DNA of 64,000 nucleotides from Streptomyces pilosus (GTDB taxonomy: Bacteria > Actinomycetota > Actinomycetes > Streptomycetales > Streptomycetaceae): contig NZ_BMTU01000014.1 in assembly GCF_014649835.1 (NCBI RefSeq), forward strand, positions 62,001 to 126,000, written 5' to 3'. The notes beneath the pieces are model-generated. The model ran no database searches, was not told the DNA's origin, and saw only the letters and a list, made by a program, of their open reading frames with translations. The position numbers and the translations under genes were made by a program. Below, in pieces: positions 50,488 to 58,933 of this stretch (position 1 is the first letter of the stretch; each line of letters begins with the position of its first letter).

Positions 50488-52173
50488 ATGACAACGTACG
50501 AGCTCGGCCCCACCAAGCTCTACGCCCCTGCCGAGCGACTGCTCCACGGCAAGGGCGTGCAGTCCGCGCTTGGGGCCGGCGAGGCCGAGGACTGGATCCG
50601 GCTCGACAGACGTGTCCATCGGGCCACCTCTGACAAGGCGTTCCGCGGCGGGAGGTCGACTTCCTGGGTACGTGTCGGCTTCCGGTCGGTGAGTGCACGG
50701 GAGACAGCGGACTGGGACCTGGCCCCGTACTGGCAGGAGGGCCCAAGCGGGACAGGAGCCCCATCCTGGAGCCTTCCGCCGACCGAGTCCGAGATCGCTC
50801 TGGGCCTCTGTCACGGGGATCCCCGCATGCGTGCGGCGGCGCTGGCCCTCGAGGAGTCGGCGGAACTGCCCGCCTCCGTCCTGCCGCTCGTCCTGATCCG
50901 GAGCGCGGACACCGACGCACGTGTGCGGACCCTCGCCCGCACCGTCCTCGACCGTGTGCTCGACGACTGCGACAAGCCATTGCCGCGTCAACTGGCCTCA
51001 CTGGCCCTCCTGGTGGCTATGCGGAGGCGGTACGGCGCCTGGGCGCGGGAAGCCCTCCCGGGACGCCCCGGCGCACTGTCCGACGAGGCGCTCACCCACC
51101 TCCTGACGAGCACCCGGGAGTCCCGGCTCGCCGGCCTGACGGCGGCCGCCATGTACGGATTGCCGGCCATGGAGCGGGCTTGGGCGCTGGCGGAAAAGGA
51201 CCGCGACGAGGGCGTGCGTGCGCTGGGCGTGCGCACCGCGATACGACTGGCGCTCGCCTCCGGAGAGCGGGCGGTCCTGGACGACGCCAGGGCCCGGTTC
51301 TCCGCCCACCTCGACAGAGAATGCGCCTACGGTGTCCGCCTCAGCACCTTCGCCACCGCCGTGGAGACCGGCTTCCTGACCGCCGACGACCTCGCCACTC
51401 TCGCCGCCACCCACCGGTACCGGAAGATCCGGCGCCACGCCTGCGCGGCCGTCCTCGCCCACCCGGAAGGGGACGCGGTCCTCGACCGCCTGCTCTGCGC
51501 CCGGGACACCTTCGTGCGCTCCGCCGCCGTGGGACGACTGCGCCATGCCGGCCGCGGCGACGAACTGCCCCGGCACCTGACGGACCTTTCCGGACGCGTG
51601 CGCGTGACGGCCTGCCGGGAACTCCTGACGGAGGGGTACGACCTCCGCGCGCATTATCAGACCCTGTGCGCAGACCCGGCCACCGTCGTTCCGACCGCGG
51701 TCCTCGGCCTGGCCGAGCAGGGGTACCCCGCGGACGCAGCCCTGCTGCACCCCCTCCTCCGTCACCCGCACGCCGGGGTCCGCGCCCGCGCCCTGTCCGC
51801 CCTGCGCATGCTCGACGCCCTGCCCGATGACGCGCTCCCGCCGTTCGCCGACGACCCGGACCCCGGCGTCCGCGGCACCGCTCTCAGCGCGCTCCGCGGC
51901 ACCCCCTGTCTCCTGCGGGGCCTGCTCGACAGCTCGCGGGAGGACGTCCGGGCGCGAGTGGAGGTCCTTCTGGAACGCGACCGGGTGCACCGGCAGGGCG
52001 CCTGCCGCCGCTGCCCCTCGCCGTCGCCGCCGCCGAGGCGGCCACGAGCGGCGAAGCTCCCGGCTGAGTCCCGCCCCGGCCCCGGGCGGCCCTCCCTGAC
52101 CCGCCCGGCTTCCTACGGTGCCGGTCCCGGTGCCGGGGACTCGCTTCCCCCGTGGCTGAGACCGCCGCGCTGA
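50488..52173 (+). CDS. HEAT-repeat protein of unknown function
   Basis: A 561-aa protein whose middle (about residues 110-510) consists of paired helices of the HEAT/PBS-lyase type, for example DPRMRAAALALEESAELPASVLPLVL, DARVRTLARTVLDRVL, FVRSAAVGRLRHAG, HAGVRARALSALRMLDALP and DPGVRGTALSALRG. Such solenoids bind proteins. The first 110 residues (MTTYELGPTKLYAPAERLLH...) are unrecognised; the last 50 are Pro/Arg-rich and disordered. TACAGT lies 5 nt before the ATG with no ribosome site, again suggesting leaderless translation. Confidence 0.75.
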   Translation: MTTYELGPTKLYAPAERLLHGKGVQSALGAGEAEDWIRLDRRVHRATSDKAFRGGRSTSWVRVGFRSVSARETADWDLAPYWQEGPSGTGAPSWSLPPTESEIALGLCHGDPRMRAAALALEESAELPASVLPLVLIRSADTDARVRTLARTVLDRVLDDCDKPLPRQLASLALLVAMRRRYGAWAREALPGRPGALSDEALTHLLTSTRESRLAGLTAAAMYGLPAMERAWALAEKDRDEGVRALGVRTAIRLALASGERAVLDDARARFSAHLDRECAYGVRLSTFATAVETGFLTADDLATLAATHRYRKIRRHACAAVLAHPEGDAVLDRLLCARDTFVRSAAVGRLRHAGRGDELPRHLTDLSGRVRVTACRELLTEGYDLRAHYQTLCADPATVVPTAVLGLAEQGYPADAALLHPLLRHPHAGVRARALSALRMLDALPDDALPPFADDPDPGVRGTALSALRGTPCLLRGLLDSSREDVRARVEVLLERDRVHRQGACRRCPSPSPPPRRPRAAKLPAESRPGPGRPSLTRPASYGAGPGAGDSLPPWLRPPR

Positions 52174-52430
52174 CCGCCGGCCGAAGGTGGGGACTGAAGT
52201 GTGCCTCCGTGGCCGGCGCCGTGCCCGGCCGCGTTCGCCGGGCAGGCGCCACAAGGCGCTCGGCATCGACCCTGATCGGGGGTCGCCCCTTCCTCGTGCC
52301 CGACGCCCTGGGCGAGATGGAGACGACCGCGAACCCGGACTCGACGGTACTCACCGTCACCGCCTCACCACAGTTGGGTGCCCGGGGCGCCCTTGCACGG
52401 CCCACGCACCTCCGTGGTGACCCAGCCGCC
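52174..52430. other. Flank of the IS element
   Basis: No gene is seen between the HEAT gene and the element. The 20 bp touching the element (52411-52430) are, on the minus strand, the sequence expected as guide of the TnpB RNA. Confidence 0.5.
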
Positions 52431-52640
52431 TTGAAGTGCTCTCCCGGCTGAAGCCGGGAGATTCCCTCCTACCTTGCGGTGGCGGGCTTGACGCCTCGTG
52501 GGCGCCTGCCGACTGCCCTTCCGGCAGCCGGGACGAGCGCGTGGCCCATCCGGTACAGGTGCAAGACGTTCCGGGCTGCGTTGTGGTCGGCGTTGTCGGA
52601 CCAGCCGCAGTCTTCGTTCTTGCATACGAACACGGCCTGG
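52411..52640 (-). ncRNA. Predicted TnpB-associated guide RNA (omega/reRNA)
   Basis: In IS200/IS605 elements the guide RNA is the 3' part of the tnpB transcript, running through the right-end hairpin into flanking DNA. Here the scaffold would be the end of tnpB plus the hairpin at 52441-52460 and TTCAA (52435-52431). The guide would begin GGCGGCTGGGTCACCACGGA (minus strand of 52430-52411). The 5' boundary is a guess. Confidence 0.4.
52441..52460. repeat. Right-end hairpin of the IS element
   Basis: CTCCCGGC-TGAA-GCCGGGAG, an exact 8-bp stem just behind the tnpB stop. It is both a TnpA recognition hairpin and the likely 3' hairpin of the guide RNA. Confidence 0.75.
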
Positions 52641-53791
52641 GACTCCCGGTTGCCCGGTGTAGTGAAGCCGCACATCGAGCAGCGCCGGGAGGTGCCGGGG
52701 GCGGGAACCTTGTGCAGGGTGCCGCCGTGGCGGGCGGCCTTGTACGTCAGCATCGTCACGGTGCGTCCCCACGCCTCTTGGCTGATGGAACGGTTGAGGC
52801 CGGACTTCTGGGCGACGTTCGTCCCCGGGTTCTCGATGGTGCCTCTGGCACTCTTGACCATGTTCGGGATGTCCAGTTTTTCCACCACGATCACGCCGTA
52901 GGTACGGGCGAGGTGGGTGGTGGTCCGGTGCTGCCAGTCACTCGCCCTGCGCTTGGCTGTCGCGCGGAGGCTTGCGATCTGGTCATAGGTCCGCTTCAGC
53001 CGGTTGGACGTTTTCCGGTCCGGCTTGCGGAACCTCTTGCGGTGCGCGGCCCGCTGTTCCAGGCGGAGCAGCTTGGTCTTTTCGTCGGGGTTGAGCCACT
53101 TGTCCCGGTCGGCGGTGCCGTCCGGGAGGCGGGCGGGGCGACCGTGGTCCTGGTGGTTGCCGTCGGACAGGGCCAGGGGGATGTTGACTCCGGCGTCGAT
53201 GCCGACCTCGGGACCGGTGTGCGGCTCGGGCACGGCGTTGAGGGTCTGGACGCGGAAGGCGATGTGCCAGCCGAGCGCGTCCTTGACCAGCCGGGCGCCG
53301 GTGAGCTTGTTGTCGATGCTGGCGGTCTTGCCGATGGGGAGGTCTTTGGTCCAGCGGAAGCGTACGCGGCCGATCTTGGGGACGTTGACCATGCCCCACC
53401 GGCGGTGCACGCGCTTGATCTGGAGGTCGCGACCCTGCGGGACGTCCACGCTCATCACCGTGCGGAAACGCGCCTTGAAGTTCGGCGCTTCGGCCCGGCC
53501 GTCCCAGCAGTTCTTCCACGCCTGGAAGTACGTCTTCAACACCGCCTGGGCGGCCTGGGCGGGAAGGGCCGCGAGCCAGTCGATGTCCCTGCGGGCCTGG
53601 CGGATCGCGGCGTCCGCCGCGGCAAGCGTGCGCTTGCCCTTCGGCAGCATCGTCCACCAGTCGTGCAGGAGGTTCCACGTCGTACGGGCGGCGTGCGCCT
53701 GGGTGTCGACGAGCCGGATCTGTGCAGGGGTCAATGCAAGCCGGGCGCGGTGCCCGAACTGTCGCTTCTCCTGTGCACGCTCCGTTGCCAC
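52469..53791 (-). CDS. tnpB: TnpB RNA-guided nuclease (IS605 OrfB)
   Basis: A 440-aa TnpB. RuvC-like catalytic residues appear as VGIDAGVNIPLALSDG (Asp), VIVVEKLDIPNMV (Glu) and DNADHNAARNVLHL (Asp). The zinc ribbon is CSMCGFTTPGNRESQAVFVCKNEDC. The N-terminal helical region begins RARLALTPAQIRLVDTQAHAARTTWN. TnpB cuts DNA matching its guide RNA next to the target motif and so helps the element persist; it is an ancestor of Cas12. All catalytic positions are kept, so it is probably active. Confidence 0.93.
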   Translation of the reverse strand: MATERAQEKRQFGHRARLALTPAQIRLVDTQAHAARTTWNLLHDWWTMLPKGKRTLAAADAAIRQARRDIDWLAALPAQAAQAVLKTYFQAWKNCWDGRAEAPNFKARFRTVMSVDVPQGRDLQIKRVHRRWGMVNVPKIGRVRFRWTKDLPIGKTASIDNKLTGARLVKDALGWHIAFRVQTLNAVPEPHTGPEVGIDAGVNIPLALSDGNHQDHGRPARLPDGTADRDKWLNPDEKTKLLRLEQRAAHRKRFRKPDRKTSNRLKRTYDQIASLRATAKRRASDWQHRTTTHLARTYGVIVVEKLDIPNMVKSARGTIENPGTNVAQKSGLNRSISQEAWGRTVTMLTYKAARHGGTLHKVPAPGTSRRCSMCGFTTPGNRESQAVFVCKNEDCGWSDNADHNAARNVLHLYRMGHALVPAAGRAVGRRPRGVKPATAR

Positions 53792-53814
53792 GCGAACACC
53801 GTACCTTTCAGTCT

Positions 53815-54243
53815 ATGTCACCGCGCTGGAATCCAAATCCCGATGTGCGCACCGGCCGTCACGTCGTGCACAACCTTCATGTCCATTTGGTGTTTGTCAC
53901 TAAGTACCGGCGCAGGGCCATGACAGGCGAGATGCTGACGCGCTGCGAAGAGATCATGCAAGAGGTCTGCGAGGACTTCGAGGCTGAACTGAAGCAGTTC
54001 AACGGAGAAGAGGACCACGTCCACCTGCTCGTGCACTACCCGCCCAAAGTCCAGCTCTCCAAGCTGGTCAACTCCCTCAAGGGCGTCTCCTCCCGCTACC
54101 TGCGCAAGGAGTACGACGCTCACGTCCGCCGCCACCTGTGGGGTGGTCACTTCTGGTCCGGCTCCTACTTTGCCGGAAGCTGCGGCGGAGCGCCGCTGAC
54201 CGTCGTCCGCCAGTACATCGAGAATCAACAGCGCCCCGTGTGA
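53815..54243 (+). CDS. tnpA: IS200/IS605-family Y1 transposase
   Basis: A 142-aa HUH/Y1 single-strand transposase. The HUH motif is DHVHLLVHYPPKVQLSKLVNSLKG. The catalytic Tyr is in VVRQYIENQQ near the C-terminus. The start region VVHNLHVHLVFVTKYRRR is typical. It excises and inserts the element as single-stranded DNA by recognising the subterminal hairpins. The ATG at 53815 is chosen from family length; the longer frame overlaps tnpB. Confidence 0.93.
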   Translation: MSPRWNPNPDVRTGRHVVHNLHVHLVFVTKYRRRAMTGEMLTRCEEIMQEVCEDFEAELKQFNGEEDHVHLLVHYPPKVQLSKLVNSLKGVSSRYLRKEYDAHVRRHLWGGHFWSGSYFAGSCGGAPLTVVRQYIENQQRPV

Positions 54244-54314
54244 CGGCCGTCGCGGGCGCCGGCCAACGGCGCGGATCCGTGCCCACAGCAAAGGTCAGAG
54301 CAATTCTGAGATGC

Positions 54315-54334
54315 CTCCGCCCTGAAGGGCGGAG
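54315..54334. repeat. Left-end hairpin of the IS element
   Basis: CTCCGCCC-TGAA-GGGCGGAG, an exact 8-bp stem 11 bp inside the tnpA-side end, matching the right-end hairpin in size and loop. Confidence 0.75.
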
Positions 54335-54346
54335 CACTGCGCAAGA

Positions 54347-55084
54347 TCAAAGGTAGAAGTCCCCCTTCTGCGCTGTGACCATCTCTCCGTCGACCGTGCA
54401 GCGGTCCATGCGGCTCGGGTAGAAGGCGACGAAGTCGGCGAGGGGTGCGTAGCCGGGCTCGGGACGGGGATAGCTCCAAGCGGCGCGAGCGCACACGTCG
54501 TTTCCCACGATGACGTCCCAGTACCGGGCCGATCCCTTCCATTCGCACCAGATCCGGCCCGCGACCGCCGGGAACAGGAGCTCCGTGCGGACGTCCTGCG
54601 GAGGGACGTAGAACACGGGGGGATGGCTGGTCTCCAGTACCCGGACGGCCCTGCGGGTCTCGGCCACCACCTGCCCGGCGCACTCCACCCGCACGTCGCG
54701 GTCGTCCTCCCGCAGGACAGGCGGCCGCGGGTAGTCCCAGACCGATTCGGGCGGCCGCGGGGTGGACCGCGACACGGGCTTTTCCAGCGGGTCCAGATAC
54801 ACCTCGTCCTCGTAGCACCAGGCCCATGCCCGGCCGCTCGCGAGGGTGCGTGCCACCGGGTGTGCGCTGGAGTCGAAGTGGGCCGTGGCGTGAGCGCCGC
54901 GGGAGCTGTCGCTGCAGCCCACGTGGCCGCAGGTCAGACACAGCAGCAGGTCGGCCGGTGCGCGTTCGCGCGCTGCGCAGGACGCGCACGTCTCACCTAG
55001 CGGGGGTGGGTCCGCCGTCCAGGTGTGGGAGCAGGGTTTCCCCGAGGGCCGTCCGCCATCGGGTCGGGGTGTCCATCTCGTCAT
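54347..55084 (-). CDS. UBP-type zinc finger plus DUF427 domain protein
   Basis: A 245-aa two-domain protein. Residues about 17-95 are a ZnF-UBP-like finger (PCSHTWTADPPPLGETCASC, then LLLCLTCGHVGCSDSSRGAHATAHFDSSAHPVART). Residues about 120-240 form DUF427 (VRVLETSHPPVFYVPPQDVRTELL, WCEWKGSARYWDVIVG, AWSYPRPEPGYAPLADFVAFYPSRMDRCTVDGE). Both domains occur singly in actinobacteria and their biochemical role is not established. The stop codon TGA is part of the TTGAT motif behind which the IS element inserted, so the protein remains intact. Confidence 0.85.
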   Translation of the reverse strand: MTRWTPRPDGGRPSGKPCSHTWTADPPPLGETCASCAARERAPADLLLCLTCGHVGCSDSSRGAHATAHFDSSAHPVARTLASGRAWAWCYEDEVYLDPLEKPVSRSTPRPPESVWDYPRPPVLREDDRDVRVECAGQVVAETRRAVRVLETSHPPVFYVPPQDVRTELLFPAVAGRIWCEWKGSARYWDVIVGNDVCARAAWSYPRPEPGYAPLADFVAFYPSRMDRCTVDGEMVTAQKGDFYL

Positions 55085-55486
55085 CGGTGATCACCGGCCC
55101 GTCCCTTCGACATCACGCTGCCCGGCAGCACTGCGCCCCGGCCCGCGCCCGTGTCGGTCACGTTCCCTCCTCCGCGGTCGTTGCTCTCCCCACTGTTTCG
55201 CCCCGACTCCGCGAAGGAGATGCAGGCCACGGAGACTCCGTTCCCAGAGGCGACCCTCCACGCCTGAAGCATGCGCCGACCGGAAGTGACCACGGTCAAC
55301 ATCGTCTGGCAGGGAACAGCGGCCGGGCGGTCGCTCCCGGGTGACTGCCCACCCGTAGGGGAGAGCGGACACGTGGCACACCGTCGCCGGCAGCGTCGTC
55401 CTGCGCACCGGCGGCTGCCGGCATCACCCGGGTCCCGGGCGCCGCATCCCGCACCGCGGACGAGCCGGACCTACCTCAACCAGCAC

Positions 55487-55517
55487 TTGCCATGGAGTGC
55501 GCTCGAAGTCGTAGCGT
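55487..55517 (+). promoter_or_regulatory. MerR-type promoter with 19-bp spacer
   Basis: TTGCCA and TAGCGT are 19 bp apart, longer than the usual 17, and the spacer centre GGAGTGCGCTC is nearly palindromic. This is the layout of promoters untwisted by MerR-family activators, including those driving aldo/keto reductases in Streptomyces. Confidence 0.6.
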
Positions 55518-55632
55518 CGAGGACACGACGGCGCACGAGGTCGGCGTCTCAAGCGCCCGCCATTCCCGGGGATGCCGGCTGGTGACATCTGTGCCTGGAT
55601 GGACGGGAGACCTCGTGCCGCCCGAACGACGA

Positions 55633-55662
55633 TCAAGCGTGCAGAGATGTTCAAGCGTGCAG
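55633..55662 (+). repeat. Direct repeat TCAAGCGTGCAG
   Basis: TCAAGCGTGCAG occurs at 55633-55644 and 55651-55662, an 18-bp period, just upstream of the aldo/keto reductase start. It may be a tandem operator. Confidence 0.5.
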
Positions 55663-55680
55663 GGAAGGCTGGGACACGAC

Positions 55681-56670
55681 ATGCAGAAGCGTAGTCTGCG
55701 GGAATTGCAGGTATCGGCCATCGGCCTGGGGTGCATGGGCATGTCCGCCTTCTACGGGACCGCCGACGAGGAGGAGGGCGTCGCGACGATCCGGCACGCC
55801 TTCGACCTCGGGGTGAACTTCCTCGACACCGCGCAGATGTACGGCCCGCTCACCAATGAGTCCCTCGTAGGCAAGGCGATCCAGGGACGCCGCGACGAGT
55901 ATGTGATCGCAACGAAGTTCAACTATCGGATGGACGACGCCGTACCGGGCGACATGAGCACGGTCGGCCCGCAGGACGGCTCGGCCGAACACGTCCGCAG
56001 CTCCGTCCACGGTTCCCTGAAGCGTCTGGGCACCGACCACATCGACCTGTACTACCAGCACCGGATCGACCCGAACGTGCCCATCGAGGAGACGGTGGGC
56101 GCGCTGGGCGAACTGGTCACGGAGGGCAAGGTCCGCTACATCGGTCTGAGCGAGGCGAGCGACCGGACCATCCGGCGTGCGCACGCCGTGCACCCCCTGA
56201 CGGCCGTGCAGAGCGAGTACTCGCTGTGGTCGCGGGATGTGGAGGCCGAGGTGCTGCCCGCCTGCCGGGAACTGGGCATCGGCTTCGTCCCGTACTCGCC
56301 CCTCGGCCGCGGCTTCCTCGCCGGGCGGTTCTCCTCACCGGAAGACCTGGACGCCGACGACTGGCGCCGCCAGAACCCGCGTTTCCAGGACACCAATCTG
56401 GAGGCGAACCTGCGGTTGGCGGCGAAGGTGAAGGAGATCGCCGCCGAGAAGGACGTGACGCCGGCTCAGCTGGCCATCGCCTGGGTGCTGGCCCAGGGCG
56501 ACAACCTGGTGCCGATCCCGGGTACCAAGCGCCGCACCTACCTGGAGCAGAACGCCGCCGCCGTCGACGTCGACCTGACGAAGGACGACTTGGCGCGCAT
56601 CGACGCGGAGCTGCCCGAGGCGGCCGGTGAGCGGTACGACGAGGCAGGCATGCGGTCCGTCAACCGTTAG
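55681..56670 (+). CDS. Aldo/keto reductase
   Basis: A 329-aa NADPH-dependent AKR of the AKR13/YakC type. The catalytic tetrad is visible: Asp in NFLDTAQMYGP together with the following Tyr, Lys in YVIATKFNY, and His in LYYQHRIDPNVPIEETVGAL. The coenzyme loop is VPIPGTKRRTYLEQN. It reduces aldehydes or ketones; the substrate is unknown. The ATG at 55681 starts the conserved RSLRELQVSAIGLGCMGMS. Expression is probably set by the MerR-type promoter upstream. Confidence 0.92.
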   Translation: MQKRSLRELQVSAIGLGCMGMSAFYGTADEEEGVATIRHAFDLGVNFLDTAQMYGPLTNESLVGKAIQGRRDEYVIATKFNYRMDDAVPGDMSTVGPQDGSAEHVRSSVHGSLKRLGTDHIDLYYQHRIDPNVPIEETVGALGELVTEGKVRYIGLSEASDRTIRRAHAVHPLTAVQSEYSLWSRDVEAEVLPACRELGIGFVPYSPLGRGFLAGRFSSPEDLDADDWRRQNPRFQDTNLEANLRLAAKVKEIAAEKDVTPAQLAIAWVLAQGDNLVPIPGTKRRTYLEQNAAAVDVDLTKDDLARIDAELPEAAGERYDEAGMRSVNR

Positions 56671-57072
56671 ACGGAGGAGATGCACACACCACAGGCGTCT
56701 CCGGGAGGAACGCGGTGTGGTTGTCGATCGCCTGAGCGTCGGACCGCACGAGGCGAGGCACCGTCCGCGAACCGGATCGCCGGCAGCGGAGGGCTGGTAC
56801 TCCACCGACAGGACTCGACTTCGCCGGCTGCCTCGGCCATTCGCCGGCCGGCGGACTGCAGCGGGTTTTCGATCGAGCGGGAAGTCTTGCGGAGACTTCC
56901 CGCTCGATCGACAGAACCGCTGGTAGTGACAACGGCGCGCAGCCTCCCGAGCTGATCACCGAGTACGCCGCCGCGCAGTGCATGTTCGAACTGACCGACC
57001 TCCTTGCTCACCGTCGGTCACTGCTTTGGCCAACGGCTTCTGGAGGAGACGGGCGCCCGCTCCTCAGCCGTG
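56671..57072. other. Gap between convergent AKR and isochorismatase genes
   Basis: Contains the terminator at 56871-56909. I see no supportable gene in the remaining sequence. Confidence 0.5.
56871..56909. terminator. Bidirectional terminator
   Basis: GATCGAGCGGGAAGTCT, a 5-nt loop and the exact complement form a 17-bp stem between the convergent AKR and isochorismatase-like genes. Confidence 0.8.
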
Positions 57073-57732
57073 TCAGACGTCGTTTCCGGCGCGCCCCGTG
57101 GCGAGCAACTGCGTCTCCCAGCCGAAGGCGACGCCGGTGGCGCCCCCGTGCTGCAGCAGAACCTCGGTCAGGGCCGGAAGGGTCTTCTCACGCGCGTAGT
57201 CGCGCTGCCACTCACTCACCACGGCCATCCAGGTGATCGGCACCACTCCCGCCTGGACCATGCGCCGCACGGCCATGTCATGGGATTCCGCCGAGGCACC
57301 GCCCGAGGCGTCGGTGACGACGAAGACCTCGAAGCCCTCACCCGCCGCCTGTATCGCCGGCATCGCGACACAGACCTCCGTCCAGAGGCCGGCGATGATC
57401 AGCTTCTTGCGGCCGGTCGCCTTGACCGCGTCGACGACGCGCTCGTCCTCCCAGGTGTTGACGAGCGTGCGGTCGATCGGCTTCTGCTCCGGGAACACGT
57501 CCTGCAGACCTTTGATGAGGTAGCCGCCGCGCTCCTCCAGCACGGTCGTCAAGATGGTCGGCACGTCGAACCCCTTGGCGGCCTTGGCCAGGGCGACAGC
57601 GTTGTTCACGACCATCGTGGGTTCATGGCTGTTCAGGTTGGCGAACTGGAACGGCTGGTGGTCGATCAGGACGACGACGCTCTCCTCGGGCGTCAGCAGT
57701 GCCTGCAGTCCGGACTTCGTTCCGTTACTCAT
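57073..57732 (-). CDS. Isochorismatase-family cysteine hydrolase
   Basis: A 219-aa cysteine hydrolase of the isochorismatase/nicotinamidase fold (YcaC-like). Asp lies in VVVLIDHQPFQFANLNSHEPT and the nucleophile Cys in IIAGLWTEVCVAMPAIQA. The C-terminal VVPITWMAVVSEWQRDYAR block is typical of YcaC-type proteins, whose natural substrate is unknown. The ATG at 57732 follows GAGAGGG. It belongs to the stress/redox group and has an AGTTGA-type operator 250 bp upstream. Confidence 0.9.
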   Translation of the reverse strand: MSNGTKSGLQALLTPEESVVVLIDHQPFQFANLNSHEPTMVVNNAVALAKAAKGFDVPTILTTVLEERGGYLIKGLQDVFPEQKPIDRTLVNTWEDERVVDAVKATGRKKLIIAGLWTEVCVAMPAIQAAGEGFEVFVVTDASGGASAESHDMAVRRMVQAGVVPITWMAVVSEWQRDYAREKTLPALTEVLLQHGGATGVAFGWETQLLATGRAGNDV

Positions 57733-57981
57733 GGGTCCCTCTCCGGGTCTTTGTGTCCGCGAATTCAGAGCGCTCGGGCGGACGCCGGTGACATCGATGC
57801 AGGAATGCAGCCGTACGCGTCCGCGCGGTCGCTCTCGAAGCCGATTCGGCCCCATCACCACGTTGCGTCGGCCGGCATCGAGTCGCTTGCGAACTCGGCC
57901 TCTGCCTAGACCGGTGTGCGGCCTCGGTGACGGCAGCCCGACCGATCAAGTAGGTGACGTGTCATCCACATTAGCACCAGC

Positions 57982-57997
57982 ACTTGATGTGTCAACT
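57982..57997. promoter_or_regulatory. AGTTGA-type operator, copy 1
   Basis: Minus strand AGTTGACACATCAAGT: TTGA-N4-TCAA core. One of five related 16-mers in the 58-62 kb region, attributed to the MarR protein at 60680. Confidence 0.55.
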
Positions 57998-58213
57998 AGA
58001 TCGCGATGGGTTCAATCGCGGTTGAACTCCTATGCGCGTGACCGCAGTTGACTGACCTGCATTATGTCGAGGGGCCCGACCGGTCGAGCCGCAAAGAGGC
58101 CGCCCTGGCGTGACATCAGGCTGCCGACGGGTCCCGCAACGCACCAGGCGTGCGGCAGGTCTTTCCCCGGGCATCCTCATGTCAGCTCACCGAGAACACT
58201 GCCCAGCCAAACT

Positions 58214-58229
58214 GGTTGTCACGTCAACT
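58214..58229. promoter_or_regulatory. AGTTGA-type operator, copy 2
   Basis: Minus strand AGTTGACGTGACAACC, differing by one base from copy 4 at 61674. It abuts TATAGT (58229-58234), a good -10 element for the AhpD-like gene. Confidence 0.6.
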
Positions 58230-58311
58230 ATAGTGTCACGGGGCAGGCCGACGGCCCATGCACCCCACCATCACAGGCCACTCCGAACGTGGCCCCGAAG
58301 GAGGCCCGGAC

Positions 58312-58806
58312 GTGAGCGACCCCACCCCTACCCCCATCTCCCCGCCCCGCAGGATCTTCATCGACAAGCAGAGCCCCAAGGCTTTCCAGGCCCTGATTCA
58401 GGTCTCGGAGACGGTCCGATCGGCAGCCGCCGAAGCCGGCCTCGACCGCACCACCGTGGAACTGATCAACCTCCGCGTATCGCAACTCAACGGCTGCGCC
58501 TACTGTCTGGACGTGCACACCAGAGCGGCCCTGCGCGCCGGTGACTCACCGCAGAGACTCGGGGTTCTGAGTGCATGGCGGGACACCGGCCTGTTCACTG
58601 CCTCGGAGCGAGCCGTTCTGGCTCTGGCCGAGGCCACGACCGATCCGGTGAACGCCGCGGCCCAGACAGCCGCCTACGAGGACGCGCGACAGGTTCTCTC
58701 CGAGGACCAGATATCGGTCGCGATCTGGGTGGCGGTCACCATCAACGCGTTCAATCGCGTGTCGATCATGAGCAAGCACCCGGTGACCCAGCTTCACGAC
58801 AGGTAG
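58312..58806 (+). CDS. Carboxymuconolactone decarboxylase/AhpD-like peroxidase
   Basis: A 164-aa alkylhydroperoxidase-D-like protein. The redox CXXC with downstream His is in QLNGCAYCLDVHTRAALRAG, the active site of AhpD-type peroxidases. The usual helices ERAVLALAEATT and VAVTINAFNRVSIMSKHP follow. It should detoxify organic hydroperoxides. The GTG at 58312 is 7 nt after GGAGG. An operator with a -10 element sits about 80 bp upstream, so MarR control with an oxidant as signal is likely. Confidence 0.9.
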   Translation: MSDPTPTPISPPRRIFIDKQSPKAFQALIQVSETVRSAAAEAGLDRTTVELINLRVSQLNGCAYCLDVHTRAALRAGDSPQRLGVLSAWRDTGLFTASERAVLALAEATTDPVNAAAQTAAYEDARQVLSEDQISVAIWVAVTINAFNRVSIMSKHPVTQLHDR

Positions 58807-58895
58807 CCGCCCGGTCGACAGGTGCCGCAGGTCGGTGCAGGCGGCGCATGCCTGATCGGGCAGGCCCGCCGCACTGCTTATGACCACCGCCTCAG

Positions 58896-58933
58896 CTGAG
58901 CCGGCCCGGAGCCGCGACGACCGGCCGGCTCAG
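58896..58933. terminator. Terminator between convergent AhpD-like and NTF2-like genes
   Basis: CTGAGCCGGCC and GGCCGGCTCAG form an 11-bp stem with a 16-nt loop. The right arm overlaps the end of the NTF2-like gene. Confidence 0.55.

Larger units (their letters stand above)
52431..54345. mobile_element. IS200/IS605-type insertion sequence with divergent tnpA and tnpB
   Basis: A 1.9-kb element. tnpB (minus) and tnpA (plus) start 23 bp apart and face outward. The subterminal hairpins at 52441-52460 and 54315-54334 share the loop TGAA. TTGAT lies immediately outside the tnpA-side end (minus strand of 54350-54346), the target motif used by ISDra2-like elements. There are no terminal inverted repeats or target duplication, as expected for a Y1 transposase. 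Both proteins look intact. The ends are inferred from the motif and hairpins. Confidence 0.75.
55085..55680. other. Long region upstream of the aldo/keto reductase gene
   Basis: No supportable gene in 596 bp. It contains a MerR-type promoter (55487-55517) and a direct repeat (55633-55662). The promoter lies 164 bp before the reductase ATG. Confidence 0.5.
57733..58311. other. Divergent promoter region of isochorismatase-like and AhpD-like genes
   Basis: This 579-bp region is AT-richer than its surroundings. It contains two operator-like 16-mers (57982-57997, 58214-58229). No gene is supportable. Confidence 0.5.

Noticed and set aside
52431..54345. Composite transposon or integron carrying the neighbouring genes
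   Set aside because: No second insertion sequence, integrase, or inverted repeats; only a single IS200/IS605-type element.
56667..57011. Open frames on both strands between AKR and isochorismatase genes
   Set aside because: No similarity, no start signals, and a terminator lies inside.
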